A stretch of DNA of 64,000 bases, from contig NC_134839.1 of assembly GCF_965363235.1 (NCBI RefSeq), forward strand, positions 95,933,743 through 95,997,742, read 5' to 3'. The stretch comes from Mytilus galloprovincialis (lineage: Eukaryota; Mollusca; Bivalvia; Mytilida; Mytilidae). A program made the position numbers and the translations under genes. Under the pieces are notes generated by a model. It did no database searches and was not told the origin of the DNA. It saw nothing but the letters and a program-made list of their open reading frames with translations. The first letter of the stretch is position 1, and each line of letters begins with the position of its first letter. This document shows, in pieces, positions 1 through 12,642 of this stretch.

Positions 1-35
1 CTCTGGTATCTATCACCCCTCTTTTACTGAGCTAA
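1..35 (+). repeat. Tail fragment of a dispersed repeat, in a DNAJC1 intron
   Basis: The first 30 or so bases (ending CCCCTCTTTTA) resemble the 3' tail of the Penelope-like copy near 53.62-53.65 kb. The fragment is cut by the window edge. The remainder to 221 is AT-rich intron in which nothing else was recognised. Confidence 0.4.
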
Positions 36-221
36 GTTGCAAGATTGTTTATTTTCTTATAACCTATTAATAATATTTTTGTTTTATAAGATTTTGGAGA
101 GTTGAAAACTTTTAAGACTTTTATATGTAGGTATGGTATATAAATAAAGGTATGCAGTGCATACTATACCCATCGTAAATATGTAACAGTTTGATTGAAA
201 TCTTATTATTTCCTGTTGTAG

Positions 222-3200
222 TCTGAAAACTTCACAGATAGAATGAAGAAAATGGAATCAAAGAATAGGAAAATTCGAGGAAAACTTGAAGATCAGATTG
301 AAGAGGAGATGGAATTAGCCCTTAAATTAGTCCCAAGACCAACAGTGTCAAAACTATGGCCAGTTAGACTTACTTTAGCAATTATCAACCTTATAAGGAT
401 TTCTCCATCTCTAGTAAGACAACTAGTAGAGTATATAAAACACAGACAAGAATTAAAGAAGATAGAAGAACAAGAATTTGAAGAGGAAGAGGACACTGAT
501 GGTAAGATTTTTAAATCTTAGATATTACTAAAAAAAAAATAATTACTGGAAAAGAAGATTTTATTTCATTAATTGGTAATTTTACAATTAAAAGCTAGAC
601 CTGAACAGATTAAGGTAAAAAAAGGCATATGTGCTGTCTACAGTTCTTTAGGGACTACAGAAAACCTTAGTACATATAGTATCAATATTTTGTACTTGTG
701 TATCAATAAACAGAACTAAAATTCCTCTACAGTTACTTTTGTTTACTATTTAATTCCTTCTATATATACAAAATTAGATGTTGTGAAGAAGGTGAAAAGA
801 AAAGTGAAGCAAGAGTTTCCAGAGTACATCCCACAAACTACTGATGGTCCAGTTGTATATACACCTATTGGATATGAAGATGACGAACAAAATTTACAGG
901 TTGTGGAGAAAAAGGTAACATTACTGTAAAGTAAGATTTTTAAAAACAGCTCAATAAAAATTATTTTCAGAATAAAATTTTTGATTTTTTTTCAAACCAC
1001 TTTGGATTAAAAGTTAAAAGAACATGCATGTTTTTGAATCTACAGAGTTTAGCTGGAAAAAAAACCCAGTAAAATATATTTTGAAAGCACTCATTAAAAC
1101 ATAATGACATAATTATGTCCTGAAAATTATACAATAGAAAATATCCCAAGTTGATATTGGGGAAAACATGTATTTATTAGGTGTTACTACAATGTTTTTG
1201 AAAATATGTACTTGACCTTTAAACTCCTTTAAAATAATGATTTTTTTTTATTAAACAAATTTATTTTTGATATTCTGACCATTAATCCAGATTTTTTTCC
1301 ACCTGATTTATGCAATATCTTTATTTAAGAACCAAAAGTTATGATAATTTTTCTTAAATTCTTCAAATTCATATCAGATGTCACAACAAGAAAAAAACAT
1401 GTTTTTAAAGTTTTCAAAATGGAGTTTATTTTTGTCTAGCTTGAAACTTTCAATATGTTTTTCAACATGACTAAATATAACTTTTGGTGCAACATATACA
1501 TGCATACAGATAGGGGCATCATCTTTGTCTAGTTTTGTTGAACTACATAAACACAAAACTTGAATTGTTTCAAATGGAACTTTTTCATAGGGAAAATGGA
1601 GCCAAGAAGAGATAGCTAACCTAGCTAAGGCTGTAAGTAAGTTTCCTGGAGGTACACCTGGGAGATGGGAAAAGATTGCTGTTATGATGGAAAGACCTGT
1701 TGCAGAGGTAATATATCTTTTATCAATAATTCTACAGTAATCTGAAGCTATCTAGACTTGAACTTTTCAATGGTCTTTTGAATGATATCCACCATGCACC
1801 TATATGATAGGAAATCTGGTCAGATTGCTTATGAGTATTAAATGACTGTTTTACTTTTCACATGCAAAAATGCCAATATACTCATGATAAAACCTTATGA
1901 ACAGAACTCAGTTGTGTTCATTTATCTGAAAAGTGTCATATTTGTTAAGAATAAAAGAGATAAGAATGTTAAAAACCAATATAAAACTAGTTTTTATACG
2001 ACCACACATTTTTTTTTTCGGGACATATAATGCTTAGATGTCATTCGAAGACACATTTAGTTCCCGGACAATACCTAAAGTTTTAGTGAATGGATCTCTA
2101 TGAAATTTTATTGAAAGGTTCAATACCACATAAGAAAGGTTCGGATTGATTTAAGGGGTTAGGGTACCAACAGTTTAGGAATTAGGGGCCAAAAACAAGC
2201 ATTTTTGTAGTTTGCCAGACAATAACTTGTGTTTACGTTAATGGATCTCTCTAAAATTGTACTACAAGATCCATACTACAAAAGTAAGGCTGAGATTGAG
2301 TTTTGGGATAATTGCTCCAAAGGGGGGGGGGTCCAATTTTGTTTTATGGAGGATCAATTTTTGTTTTTTCCTTCATTTTTCAAATTTCAAATTTTTGAAA
2401 AGTTTCAAGAAGAAATATTTAATTGCACAGTATTGTGCAATATATTATAAAGATCGTTGACAATTAGATTACAATCCAAATTCAGACAGTATCTAGATTG
2501 AATATTGTGCCCAAATTTTCCTGCACTGTTCAGGGTTTGACCTCTGCGATCGTATCAGGCTGCCCTCAGCGAAGCATTTATTTCTGGTTATAATCCCATT
2601 AAATGGAATGAATTTGAATGATCAAAACTTTTTTTTTTTTTTCATTTGGATTATCTTTGGTAACTTGAAACTTAACTAAAAATCTTTTGGCCTTTGGATG
2701 ACCCTTAAATGATGAATGGTTTGCTACCATGAATACTGTCTCTAAGAACTATTATAGATAGGTATTAACTGTTAACATCAAGAGTTATCAGGAATACAAG
2801 ATCTACAAAAAGATCAAATGACCATAACTATTGGTTACTCTGTTTGCAATTAAAGTCCTTAAATTTTGTACTTTTACCTTTTTTCATGTTTTTGCATTTA
2901 CTTATATCATTGTCTATAAAGTTGCATTACTATCAGTAAATCTCAGTTTGTAGACCATTTTCATGGTCCAACAACTTTGAATTATATTGCAATGTTGCTG
3001 ACCATCAGCAGGAAAAATTGTATGACAAATAAAATGTTGTACATGTATATGCAAATATATAGTGTTTAGTAACTTAACTTATTTACAAATGTTTATTTTA
3101 GTGTGAACATTTTCAGGATATTGAAATAATTATTTTCAAAATGATTTGAATTTGATTGATAATACTGTTATTATATTTTTAGGTGACAGCCAAGGCCAAA

Positions 3201-5875
3201 ACATTGAAAGAATCTTATAACATAACAGCAAATGCCAGTTTACAAGGTCAGCATTTCATTTGATTTTCTCTTTAAAAATTAAAAAAAAAATGTTTTACAA
3301 ACAAAGATGTAACTTTCTCAATTTTATGTGTTGTTTTATCCCTAAATGTTCTGTCACCATTCCCTATTTTATTTTAAATGAACTATTATGCAAATAAAAT
3401 TCATAATTTATTATAACTTAATTGTGAAATAAACATTTCAAAACCAGCAGTGGTCATACACTTTACATCTCTCAACATGAATCGAAGTCGTATAACTGGC
3501 CAAGTGAATCCGTAACATTTCAGGTCAATTGCCGTTCAAATTTGGTTTAAGTTCAAACAGCTGGGCAGGACAATAAAGTGTCATATATTTTAGTTCCATT
3601 ATGTCAGATGACAAACACATATTAATTCAACAAATCTTTTTAATTTCAATGACATTCACAATTTATTCAACTTTCTTGTTCAAGTTTTCTTCCATAAATG
3701 TATAATTTCAATTTCACTTTTACTATCCATGGTTACATTGTGACAGAAACATTGTAACATTATTTATGCATACCTGATTTGTTTTTCAGGTGCAATTTTC
3801 TCTAGGGCATGGGTTAGGGTTGTTTTATTCTGATGACGGTACCCATTTTGATCACTAAAATTTCTGCAGCAGTCTTTTAAGTGTTGTTATTATAAGACTT
3901 TCTACTTTTTTTTGTTTATATATTCCTAAATACAATTGTAGTAATTTTAGCTGCTGTATAAAAAGAACACAATCTTAGGTAAATTTGAATTTGCTTTTAA
4001 TTGGCACAAAAAAGTTGAAGAGCTCAGTAACACCCCCATTTTTCAGACATTGACCAAATATTGTGTATACATTCAGAAGGAATTTTGTGAACCACAGTAC
4101 CAGTTAAATTTTAGTTAAAATTAAGGTCCTTCATATTTTTATCAATCAACAAAGCTTATTTTTTGTTGGAATAATACAAATAATTACAAATAAAAATGGT
4201 GTTTTTTTTTGAAATTTTACCTCTATAGCATGACAAGATTTCTTTATCATAGCACAAAAAAAAAGACAATCACAGGGCATCTATTGACCTTTGTATGGAA
4301 TTTGGAAATCTTTACAAACAATAAAGATTTTATAACACGGGTAATCCGTTGATCTATTTAAAATTTATTGTAAAATATATATTAGATATCGATTATGCAG
4401 AAAATTATTTGGTAAACTGTTGCATTCCCATCAAATCCATTAAACATATAGAATCAGGTAATTTATGTATGTACTAATGATCTTTTGATTTACAATGTAT
4501 AGAATTGTATTATTTCAGGTGGAATGTTGAAACAGCCAAAGAAATCTCAAACAATTACAGATGAAATGATATCTCAGAATGAAGAATTACCTACTGTCGA
4601 TGGGGATATAGGTGATAGTCAGGTTAGACGAAGGAAAAATAAACCTCAAAAGACTGCCGATAAAACAGTCAAAGATAATAGTGAACAAGGAGGGAGAGTC
4701 TCAGAACATACAGATAGTAGTAGCTCAAAACAAAAAATTACAAATAATGGTAAGATTAACTCTTTACCAAATGGAACTGATGTATCAACAACTCTATCTA
4801 AATCAGGCAGTGCTGCAAAATTGACTGATGATTCAGATGGATGGAATAAAAATCTACAAACGATATTAGAATGGGCATTAAGACAACATCCAAAAGGAAC
4901 AGACCAAAGATGGGACAAAATAGCACAGCATATCCCAGGAAAATCTAAGGTAACATTATTTTTCTTTAATGCTATTTATCAATCAATTTCTGAATGATTC
5001 AAGGAATTATTATTACTATCTATTTTCACATTTATATGATATCTAATTATAAACTAATTCTTTTTCATAATAGAGGAAAAGAATTATAGCTTTCATAACG
5101 AGTGAGAGTTGGATATCACTTGATATCAACTTGTTATTTGATTTCAATATAATAAAGGAGCATCCTCCAAGTGTATTATTACAATTTAAATTAGATAACA
5201 AGATTTGTCTTGATATCAAGCGATATCCAATTCTCACAACTTGTTAAACCTATTTCTCTTATTGTAAAACTTTAATTGTGTTGAAATAAGAATACCATGA
5301 ATTGTTGATATAGTCTTTTGCACTTACAAGTATGACATCATATGTCCTGTTCTGATGTTAATCTTTAAAATCAGCATTTTAAAATTTTTGCATGCTTCAA
5401 AATGTAATCCAATTTGACAAAATGAAGATTTTCATGTGAAAAGTGTGAGTGTTTTGTATATTATTGAAGAAAATGTCTCCACAGACAAAATTGGCAATTC
5501 TTTACCTTTGAAAGTTATCAATGAACAAACAAACAGCCAATGCAAATGTCGTTATATTTTCTGATGATGCTGACTAAGCCAATCAAATTAACTCTTAATT
5601 TCATGTCACTTTTTCTTATCACACTCTGTACAGTGTGATGTGAGAAATATCTCTTCATTCAAGAAATAGAAAACAGGCCAAAATCATAAGAGAAGGATAA
5701 TTCCAATTATGTCTTTCATGTTGAACCAATTTGAATTATTTAAAATTGATTAAAATTATTGGTGTCATAATTGAATTTGGAATTTTTATTTTTCCAGGAG
5801 GAATGTATTGTCAGATTTAAGTATTTAGCTGATCTAGTCAAAAAGAAGAAAGAACAAAACACACAAGAACAATAA
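222..5875 (+). CDS. DNAJC1: DnaJ homolog subfamily C member 1, 3' exons (partial)
   Basis: DNAJC1 (ERdj1/MTJ1) is an ER-membrane J-protein that recruits BiP on the lumenal side and has a cytosolic tail with two SANT domains. Six coding exons are readable: 222-501, 778-914, 1591-1707, 3183-3246, 4519-4949 and 5798-5875, each bounded by AG/GT with compatible phase and ending in TAA at 5873-5875. Exon 3 holds SANT 1 (KFPGGTPGRWEKIA, almost as in vertebrate DNAJC1). Exons 5-6 hold SANT 2 (RWDKIAQHIPGKSK), then a basic lysine-rich tail. Exon 5 also carries a long polar, probably disordered linker with an RRRKNK cluster. The J domain, signal peptide and main membrane segment lie upstream of the window. 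Identification is firm; exon edges were chosen by eye. Confidence 0.93.
502..777 (+). other. DNAJC1 intron
   Basis: AT-rich intron with a GTAAG donor and a TTAG acceptor. No feature was seen inside it. Confidence 0.8.
915..1590 (+). other. DNAJC1 intron
   Basis: AT-rich intron between the acidic-linker exon and the SANT 1 exon. Short ORFs on the minus strand here have no recognisable content. Confidence 0.8.
1708..3182 (+). other. DNAJC1 intron with a repeat insertion
   Basis: A 1.5-kb intron. Its 1991-2585 portion is a dispersed repeat described separately; the remaining sequence is AT-rich and unremarkable. Confidence 0.8.
1991..2585 (+). mobile_element. Short copy of the 'TATACGACCGC' TIR element
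   Basis: Begins with TTTTTATACGACCACA and ends near CTCTGCGATCGTATCAGG, which match the two ends of the 2-kb element at 57113-59180. It shares the internal blocks 'ATGGATCTCTATGAAATTTT'-like, 'TTAGGAATTAGGGGCC' and the palindromic TTGCACAGTATTGTGCAA. It looks like a much shorter, non-autonomous copy with degraded ends. No protein-coding content was recognised. Confidence 0.7.
3247..4518 (+). other. DNAJC1 intron
   Basis: A 1.27-kb AT-rich intron with homopolymer tracts. No coding exon, RNA gene or recognised repeat was seen. Confidence 0.75.
4950..5797 (+). other. DNAJC1 last intron
   Basis: An AT-rich intron separating the two parts of SANT 2. The 4524-4997 ORF reads into it, but the GTAACA donor at 4950 and the continuation of SANT 2 at 5798 show that it is spliced out. 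Confidence 0.8.
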
Positions 5876-6115
5876 TATCTAATGAAGTATAGGGACAGTG
5901 CAACCCTAGAAAATCAGTGTAATAAACAAAGGAATTTATTTTACTTCAATCCAGAAATTTAGGAAACCAAAGAGACTCTTACCTACAGATGTTGAAGGTT
6001 TAATATAAATGCTGTTGACAGTTCTATTGGAGTTATTTATTGGGACTTTTTGTCATATGTTGTTGTATTTATAAATTTTTATAGAAGTCGTACAATGTTG
6101 TATAAATGACTTTTT
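5876..6115 (+). other. DNAJC1 3' UTR and downstream flank
   Basis: Non-coding sequence after the TAA stop. An AATAAA hexamer at about 5921 is a candidate polyadenylation signal only 45 bases after the stop; later A/T-rich hexamers could also serve. Confidence 0.5.
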
Positions 6116-6740
6116 ATGCCCCCATAGTGGGGGTCCCAAAGTGGGGATGGCATTTAGTTTTCCCTTGACTGTCTGTACATCCGTTCGTCATTCCTTACAT
6201 CCAAAAGTTGGTTTCAGATCTCCAACTTTAGTTTACCTCAACCAAATGTTTTGCAACTTATACATAATGCTTATTACCACAAATCACAGATCAAGTTTGA
6301 ATTTTGATGGCATCACTTAAACCGTTTTAGAGGTATGTCCCTTTTTAAATGGAAACATTGCTGAATTTTTTGCTTTCGTTCTCTTACTTTAGTTTGCCTC
6401 AAGCAAATATTATGAAATTTATACACAATGCTTATTACCACAGAATAAAGATCAAGTTTGAATTTTGGTGGTGTCACTTTAACTGTTCTAGAGTTCTGCC
6501 TGTTTACAAATGAAAAAATTGCATAATTTTACATTTCAATCCTCTTATTTAAGTTAGCCTGAATCAATGTTATGAAACTTATACACAATGCTTCTAACCA
6601 CAAAAATTCAGATGAAGTACACATTTGGGTAGCATCACCTTAACGGTTCCTTAGTTATGTCCCTTTATAACTTTATATGATATGCAATAGAGGGCATCAT
6701 CTGTGTCCCATGGACACAATCATGGGACACAATCCCCATT
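6116..6740 (+). repeat. Dispersed repeat with three internal ~160-bp units
   Basis: Starts at TGCCCCCATAGTGGGGGTCC. It contains three diverged copies of a unit around 'ACTTATACACAATGCTTATT' (near 6258, 6420 and 6580) and ends in CATGGACACAATCCCCATTT. A related end (CATCCGTGTACCATGGACAC) recurs at about 63566, so this is an interspersed family. No coding potential was seen and no family name is assigned. Confidence 0.75.
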
Positions 6741-9063
6741 TGAAGAAGGTGTTTTCCTCTAGATATCTATTGTTGATGAAGGTGTTTTCCTCTAGATGTC
6801 TATTGTAGAAGATGGTGTTTTTCTCTAGATGTCTATAGATTATTTTTGCCCTCTGGATATCTTTTGGTGATATTTTGGTTGGGCATCATCTGTGTCCCAT
6901 GGACACAATCCCCATTTGAAGATGTTTTCCTATAGATGTCTATTGTTGAAGAAAATGTTTTCCTCCAGATGTCTATCGTTGGAGAGGTGTTTTCCTCTTG
7001 ATTTCTATTGTTGAAGAAGGTGTTTTTCCTCTAGATGTCTATTGTTGGAGAGGTGTTTTCCTAGTGATTTCTATTGTTGAAGAAGGTGTTTTCCTCTAGA
7101 TGTCTATTGTTGGAGAAGGTGATTTCCTCTAGATGTCTTTTGTTGAAGAAGGTGTTTTCCTTTAGATGTCTATCGTTGAAGAAGGTATTTTTCTTTAGAT
7201 GTCTATTGTTGAAGAAGATGTTTTCCTCTAGATGTCTATTGTTGGAGAGGTGTTTTCCTCTTGATTTCTATTGTCGAAGAAGGTGTTTTTCTCTAGATGT
7301 CTATTGATTATTTTTGCCCTCTGGATATCTTTTGGTGATATTTTGGTTGGGCATCATCTGTGTCCTATGGACACAATCCCCATTTATTAATTTTTAAAAT
7401 ATTTTTTTGATGTCAGATCTTGTTCATTGTTTCCGTTAAAAAATATTCACAGCTTTCATAAACTCTAGTGATATTCAGCATGACATATGTCTAGATGTCT
7501 ATTGTTGAAGAAGGTGTTTTCCTCTAGATGTCTATTGTTGAAGAATGTGTTTTCTTCTAGATGTCTATTGTTGAAGAAGGTGTTTTCCTCTAGATGTCTT
7601 TTGTTGAAGGTGTTTTCCTCTAGATGTCTTTTGTTGAAGGTGTTTTCCTCTAGATGTCTATTGTTGAAGAAGGTGTTTTCCTCTAGATGTCTTTTGTTGA
7701 AGGTGTTTTCCTCTAGATATCAATTGTTGAAGAAGGTTTTTTCTTCTAGATGTCTATTGTTGAAGAAGGTGTTTTTTCCTCTAGATGTCTATTTTTGAAG
7801 AAGGTGTTTTCCTCTTGATGTCTTTTGTTGAAGAAGGTCTTTTCCTTTAGATATCTATTGTTGAAGAAGGTGTTTTCCACTAGATGTAATTTGTTGAAGA
7901 AGGTGTTTTCCTCTAGATGTAATTTGTTGAAGAAGGTGTTTTCCTCTAGATGTAATTTGTTGAAGAAGGTGTTTTCCTCTAGATGTCTATTCTTGAAGAA
8001 GGTGTTTTCCTTTAAATGTATAATGATGAAGAAGGTGTTTTCTTCTAGATGTCTAGTGATGAAGAAGTTTTTTTTTCTAGATGTCTATTGTTGAAGAAGG
8101 TGTTTTTTCCTCCAGATGTCTATTTTTGAAGAAGGTGTTTTCCTCTAGATGTCTATTGTTGAAGAAGGTCTTTTCCTTTAGATATCTATTGTTGAAGAAG
8201 GTGTTTTCCACTAGAAGTAATTTGTTGAAGAAGGTGTTTTCCTCTAGATGTAATTTGTTGAAGAAGGTGTTTTCCTCTAGATGTAATTTGTTGAAGAAGG
8301 TGTTTTCCTCTAGATGTCTATTCTTGAAGAAGGTGTTTTCCTTTAAATGTATAATGATGAAGAAGGTGTATTCTTCTAGATGTCTAGTGATGAAGAAGTT
8401 TTTTTTTTCTAGATGTCTATTGTTGAAGAAGGTGTTTTCCTCTAGATGTCTATTGTTGAAGAAGGTGTTTTCCTCTAGATGTCTATCGTTGAAGGAGGTG
8501 TTTTCCTTTAGATGCCTATTGTTGAAGAAGGTGTTTTTTCTAGATGTGTATTTTTGAAGAAGGGGTTTATTTCTAGATGTTTATTGTTGAAGAAGGTGTT
8601 TTCCTCTAGATGTCTATTGTTGAAGAAGGTGTTTTCCTTTAGATGTCTATTGTTGAAGAAGGTGTTTTCTTCTAGATGTTTATTGTTGAAGAAGGTGTTT
8701 TCCTCTAGATGTCTATTGTTGAAGAAGGTGTTTTCCTCTAGATGTCTATTGTTGAAGAAGGTGTTTTCCTCTACTAGATGTCTATTGTTGAAGAAAGTGT
8801 TTTCCTCTAGATGTCTATTGTAGAAGAAGGTGTTTTCCTCTTGATGTTTATTGTTGAAGAAGGTGTTTTCTTCTAGATGTCTATTGTAGAAGAAGGTGTT
8901 TTCCTCTAGATGTCTATTGTTGAAAAAGGTGTTTTTCCTTTAGATGTCTATTGTTGAAGAAGGTGTTTTCCTCTTGATGTCTATTGTTGAAGAAGGTGTT
9001 TTCTTCTAGATATCTATTGATTATTTTTGCCCTCTGGATATCTTTTGGTTATATTTTGGTTGG
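6741..9063 (+). repeat. 33-bp minisatellite array with higher-order structure
   Basis: Dozens of copies of a unit close to TTGAAGAAGGTGTTTTCCTC + TAGATGTCTATTG. Because 33 is divisible by three, one frame stays open for long runs with the peptide period LLKKVFSSRCL. At least one ~331-bp block is duplicated (compare 7831-8094 with 8162-8430). The same 'TTTTTGCCCTCTGGATATCT' flank recurs near 6843, 7312 and 9023, and 'ATCTGTGTCCCATGGACACA' recurs near 6696, 6888 and 7357. The array therefore grew by unequal exchange of blocks including flank. The ORFs are a by-product of the period, not a recognised gene. Confidence 0.92.
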
Positions 9064-9727
9064 GTTTCTGTTTTTAGTTAACAAAGTAATTTAACATTAT
9101 AGGTTTATTTATTTTTTTATATAGGGTTTTGTTGTGAGTAGAATCTGTCTGCCATAGATATGCTTTTGATATTTTAAAAAACCTTTGCCTAATTTTTCAG
9201 TTGATTCAGTTTGCAGGATTAGGTTAATGTATTCTGCCACAGCTTTGACAACATGTCTACAGTATCTGGAATGTTGTATATTGATAAGTGTATTTCTATT
9301 TGACATGTCATATGTAACCTATGGATAATATGTGAAAGGTATATTTCTGTCTGACATATGGGCTTAGATCAGATAAAGTGTAATATTTGTGTGACATGAT
9401 GTACCATCACATTCAGGCCCACATACAAAGATTCTAAATTTTAGAGGAGTCTTCATCTTTTTAGAGTTGAACTTTGTGATTATTGAGATTGTTCTTTGAT
9501 CCTTTCTTGTCAACAGAGGTTGGAACACAGACACAACTTTTGTGATGGGTGTTGCATTGACCAGTTTTGCATGCTAATTTCAGATAAAAAAAAAAAACAA
9601 AAAAAACTTACTACAATTTTTTTTTTTTTTTTTTAAAGAAAGCTCTTCAAATTAGTTAAATTATATGGTATTCATTCTTGTTCTTAACCCATGAAATTGA
9701 ACATCTTAGAAGTTTATTAAAAAACAA
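9064..9727 (+). other. AT-rich intergenic sequence
   Basis: No gene, RNA or recognised repeat. It contains poly-A and poly-T tracts around 9580-9635. Confidence 0.6.
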
Positions 9728-10560
9728 GAGTCTCTCAAGAGCCTGGATCGCTGAGCTGTAATTGTTTGCTTAAATCTTTCATCAATGATTAAAGGGCAAA
9801 AACTCTGTGAGGGGTCAATATACAATTTTAGTCATATAAACTTATTTGTAGATCCTACTTTGCTGAACATTTTTGCTTTCTACACTTTATCTTTATCCAT
9901 AATAATATTTAAGATAAAAGATAATAACTAAAAATTATAAAAATTCCATAAAATTACCAATTTAGTGGCAGAAACCCAAGAAAGGGTTGTTTAATTCGTC
10001 TGAAATATCATAGCTGGTAGATCTAAACCTTGTGAAAGTTTTTATTCATATCAGATTTGCTCTTAATGCTTTAGTTTTTGAGATATAAGCCAAAAACTGC
10101 ATTTGACCCTTATGTTTTATTTTTAGCCATGGCAGCCATGTTTATTGATGAATCAAAACTTCAGATTTAATTTATAAACTAGATGCCTTAAGGAACATTC
10201 AGTTAAAGTTTAGAAAAAGGCAAAGTTGTTTCTGAGGAGAAGATTTTTAAAAATGTAAGCAAACATGATAAACAATTTGTGTAAAAATTTTTCTTAAAAA
10301 TACCAATTCTTGGGCAGCAACCAAACAATAGGTTGTCTGATTTGTCTTGAAATTTCAAGGCAGATAGATCTTGACCTGATGAACAATTCATATCCCATGT
10401 CAAATTTGCTCTAGATACTTTAGTTTCAGGGATAAAGGCCAAAATCTACATTTTACCCCTGTGTTCTATTTTTAGCCATGGTGGCCATCTTGGTTGGGAG
10501 GCCAGGTCGTCAGACATATTTTTCCAGTGACTATAAATGAAGGTCAAGTTGGATTTTATC
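9728..10560 (+). repeat. Dispersed repeat with two internal ~190-bp units
   Basis: Begins CAAGAGTCTCTCAAGAGCCT. Two diverged copies of one unit are present (about 9956-10150 and 10298-10490), each running from a CAATT...GCAG...ACC start to TTTTAGCCATGG. The internal duplication and lack of coding content indicate a non-autonomous interspersed repeat. The short minus-strand ORF at 10203-10442 falls inside it and is not considered a gene. Confidence 0.65.
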
Positions 10561-10599
10561 TTTTATCGTTATTGATTTGTAAACCTTTGAGCCCCTTCA

Positions 10600-10803
10600 A
10601 GTAGTGAAAGTTGATACTTTTATTTTCGTGGATTATAAAAATCTTGAATGTTCGTAGGTGTTTAAATCGTGGTTTTTCTGAGGTCTGAATACAAGCCTTT
10701 AGAAAAGTTGTTATTCATTGAACATTTTAAATTTCGAGGTTCACCTGTTCCAACGAAATCCACGAAAATTGGTATCCAACGAATGATAATGAATCCACAG
10801 TAA
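10600..10803 (+). mobile_element. MITE-like repeat, truncated copy ('TTTTCGTGGATT' family)
   Basis: Shares AACGAAATCCACGAAAATTG, ATCCAACGAATGATAATGAA and the terminal ATCCACAGTA with the element at 22144-22344. The left terminus is poorly preserved. This is a small non-coding TIR-type repeat. Confidence 0.6.
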
Positions 10804-12022
10804 TTGATTTTGGCCTTTCCATTTCATTCGTTTATTTTAATTAATTTGACCCTTTTAAAGGATCCAGATTTGCAAATATCATTTTCATGCAGGAAAATCC
10901 GGTTGACTGTCAATTTGACAGCCTCTTTCCCTTAAAATCATCTTGATTTTTTGGAAAGATTAGAACTTGTTCTAAATCTTTACTTAGGCACCGGCCTCCC
11001 TAACAACTGGACAGGTTAGCTACTTTTACTAAATGTATTCACACTGAAATATAGTTCCCTATGGTTCTCATGTATGTGCACATAATACACATATAAACTG
11101 AAAAAAACTGGGTATATTATTGCAGCAGTTCATTTAAGAATGTATGTCATTAAGGTGCGTTGATGTGCAGGCTTTTAAAAAAAAAAACATTTTGATTAGG
11201 TAACTGGGTATTGATTCAACTAGTATGATTGACAACTGTCATTATCACTAAACCATCAGAGACAAGGTAGACCTTTAATTACAATGCCCCACCTCCTAAA
11301 CTGCCAATCAAATTGACCACATTACCTATCAACCTCAGTCTTACATAATTATACAGACCACTCAATATACATATAATTCTTAATACACAAGTATTTGACC
11401 TCATAATTGAATACACAAATGTGTATATTAGATGTTTGATATTTAAAAGGATGATAGATTTATTTATTGCCAATTACTTTTGATCTACATTACATAAAGT
11501 GATTCTGTAAATTATATCTGAAAGATAAACGATTAATGGATTAACAAGATCTTAAAAAAATGAAATATGAATATAATTATGAATAAATAAAAGGTATTCA
11601 AGCAAGGCCTATAATTTACTTGATAAATTTCCAATAATCATCTGTAATTAATTAAATTAGTACACTTTTTTTAATCAGGAATTGGCTTGAAACAGTTTAA
11701 AAATTTTAAAACTTTTAATTATAACAAACCATTGTTTATTAGTTTATTTCTCATCAATCATTATGTCTTTTTTTTTTAGTCATTTGAATTTTTATTAGAA
11801 GTAAATATACATTTTTGCAATCAAAAAAGAATCCACATTTCAATAAGATAAGTTTTTTAGTTGGTTTACCTTGAAAAAGTACATTTTCAATGCCCTGTGT
11901 TGAAAAATACTTTAAAAATTGATCAAAAGGCACTCTGAAACTTTTAATCTTCAGTGCCATATAACCTCTGTTTCAACTTACAAAATGCCCCTAAACAACA
12001 TTTTTCAATTTTGTTTGACAAT
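10804..12022 (+). other. AT-rich intergenic sequence
   Basis: 1.2 kb without a recognised gene or repeat. The two small minus-strand ORFs (11279-11473, 11754-11960) have no recognisable features. Confidence 0.55.
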
Positions 12023-12245
12023 TGGAACAATTTGTTCCCAAGTTGAGATTTTTAATAATAGAGTTATACCTACCAGTTAAAATTGACATTTATTAAATTA
12101 GAATATAATTCGTGTTAACTAGTTCTCATCGCAAACATCTAGGTGATCTAGAAATAAAAACATCCCTAGGATGTCCGATCACCTTACCTGTGTAATACAC
12201 CCCACTACAGGTAAATATACAGGTATTCTCATCAGTTTTGATTTT
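12023..12245 (+). repeat. Left inverted terminal repeat of the DIRS element
   Basis: Reverse complement of 17315-17513 over nearly its whole length, sharing for example GATCTAGAAATAAAAACATC and TACAGGTATTCTCATCAG. The outermost ~27 bases (12023-12049) carry the palindrome GGAACAATTTGTTCC and are represented only in the internal region, not at the other end. That matches the unequal outer edges of DIRS elements. Confidence 0.9.
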
Positions 12246-12315
12246 TGTCATGTTCCTTCAATCTACACTTACATGTATCTCGAAATTCATCTGGGGGATG
12301 GTGGTGGCCCCTTCA

Positions 12316-12427
12316 CTGGTAGGTATAACTCTATTATTAAAAATCTCAACTTGGGAACAAATTGTTCCATTTTTAATAATATTCATTATACCTACCAGTG
12401 AAAATTGACATTTATTAAATTAGAATA
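12316..12427 (+). repeat. Internal complementary region (ICR) of the DIRS element
   Basis: The left half is the reverse complement of the extreme left end (including GGAACAAATTGTTCC). The right half matches the extreme right end in inverted form (TTTTTAATAATATTCATTAT). Abutting both outer edges in one internal segment is diagnostic of DIRS elements, where the ICR templates completion of the ends during circle formation. Confidence 0.88.
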
Positions 12428-12642
12428 CTCACTGATTCCAAAGCAGTGTTGAATTCATTCAACGGTGGTGGATGAATTTCCTTCTCTTCAAGAAAAAATC
12501 CACAAACAAATATCTTTCCAACAGGATAAAATACTACCACCATAACAAAAAAAACCACTATTTACATCTATATACAGCTACATGTTATACTGCAAATACA
12601 AATAAAATATCATACAAATAAATGAATTTGTATGCTTATATC

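Noticed and set aside
7487-8823. Long ORFs with LLKKVFSSRCL repeats as a repeat-protein gene
   Set aside because: They come from a 33-bp minisatellite whose period is a multiple of three; several overlapping frames start and stop with small indels, and no promoter, signal peptide or splice structure was seen.
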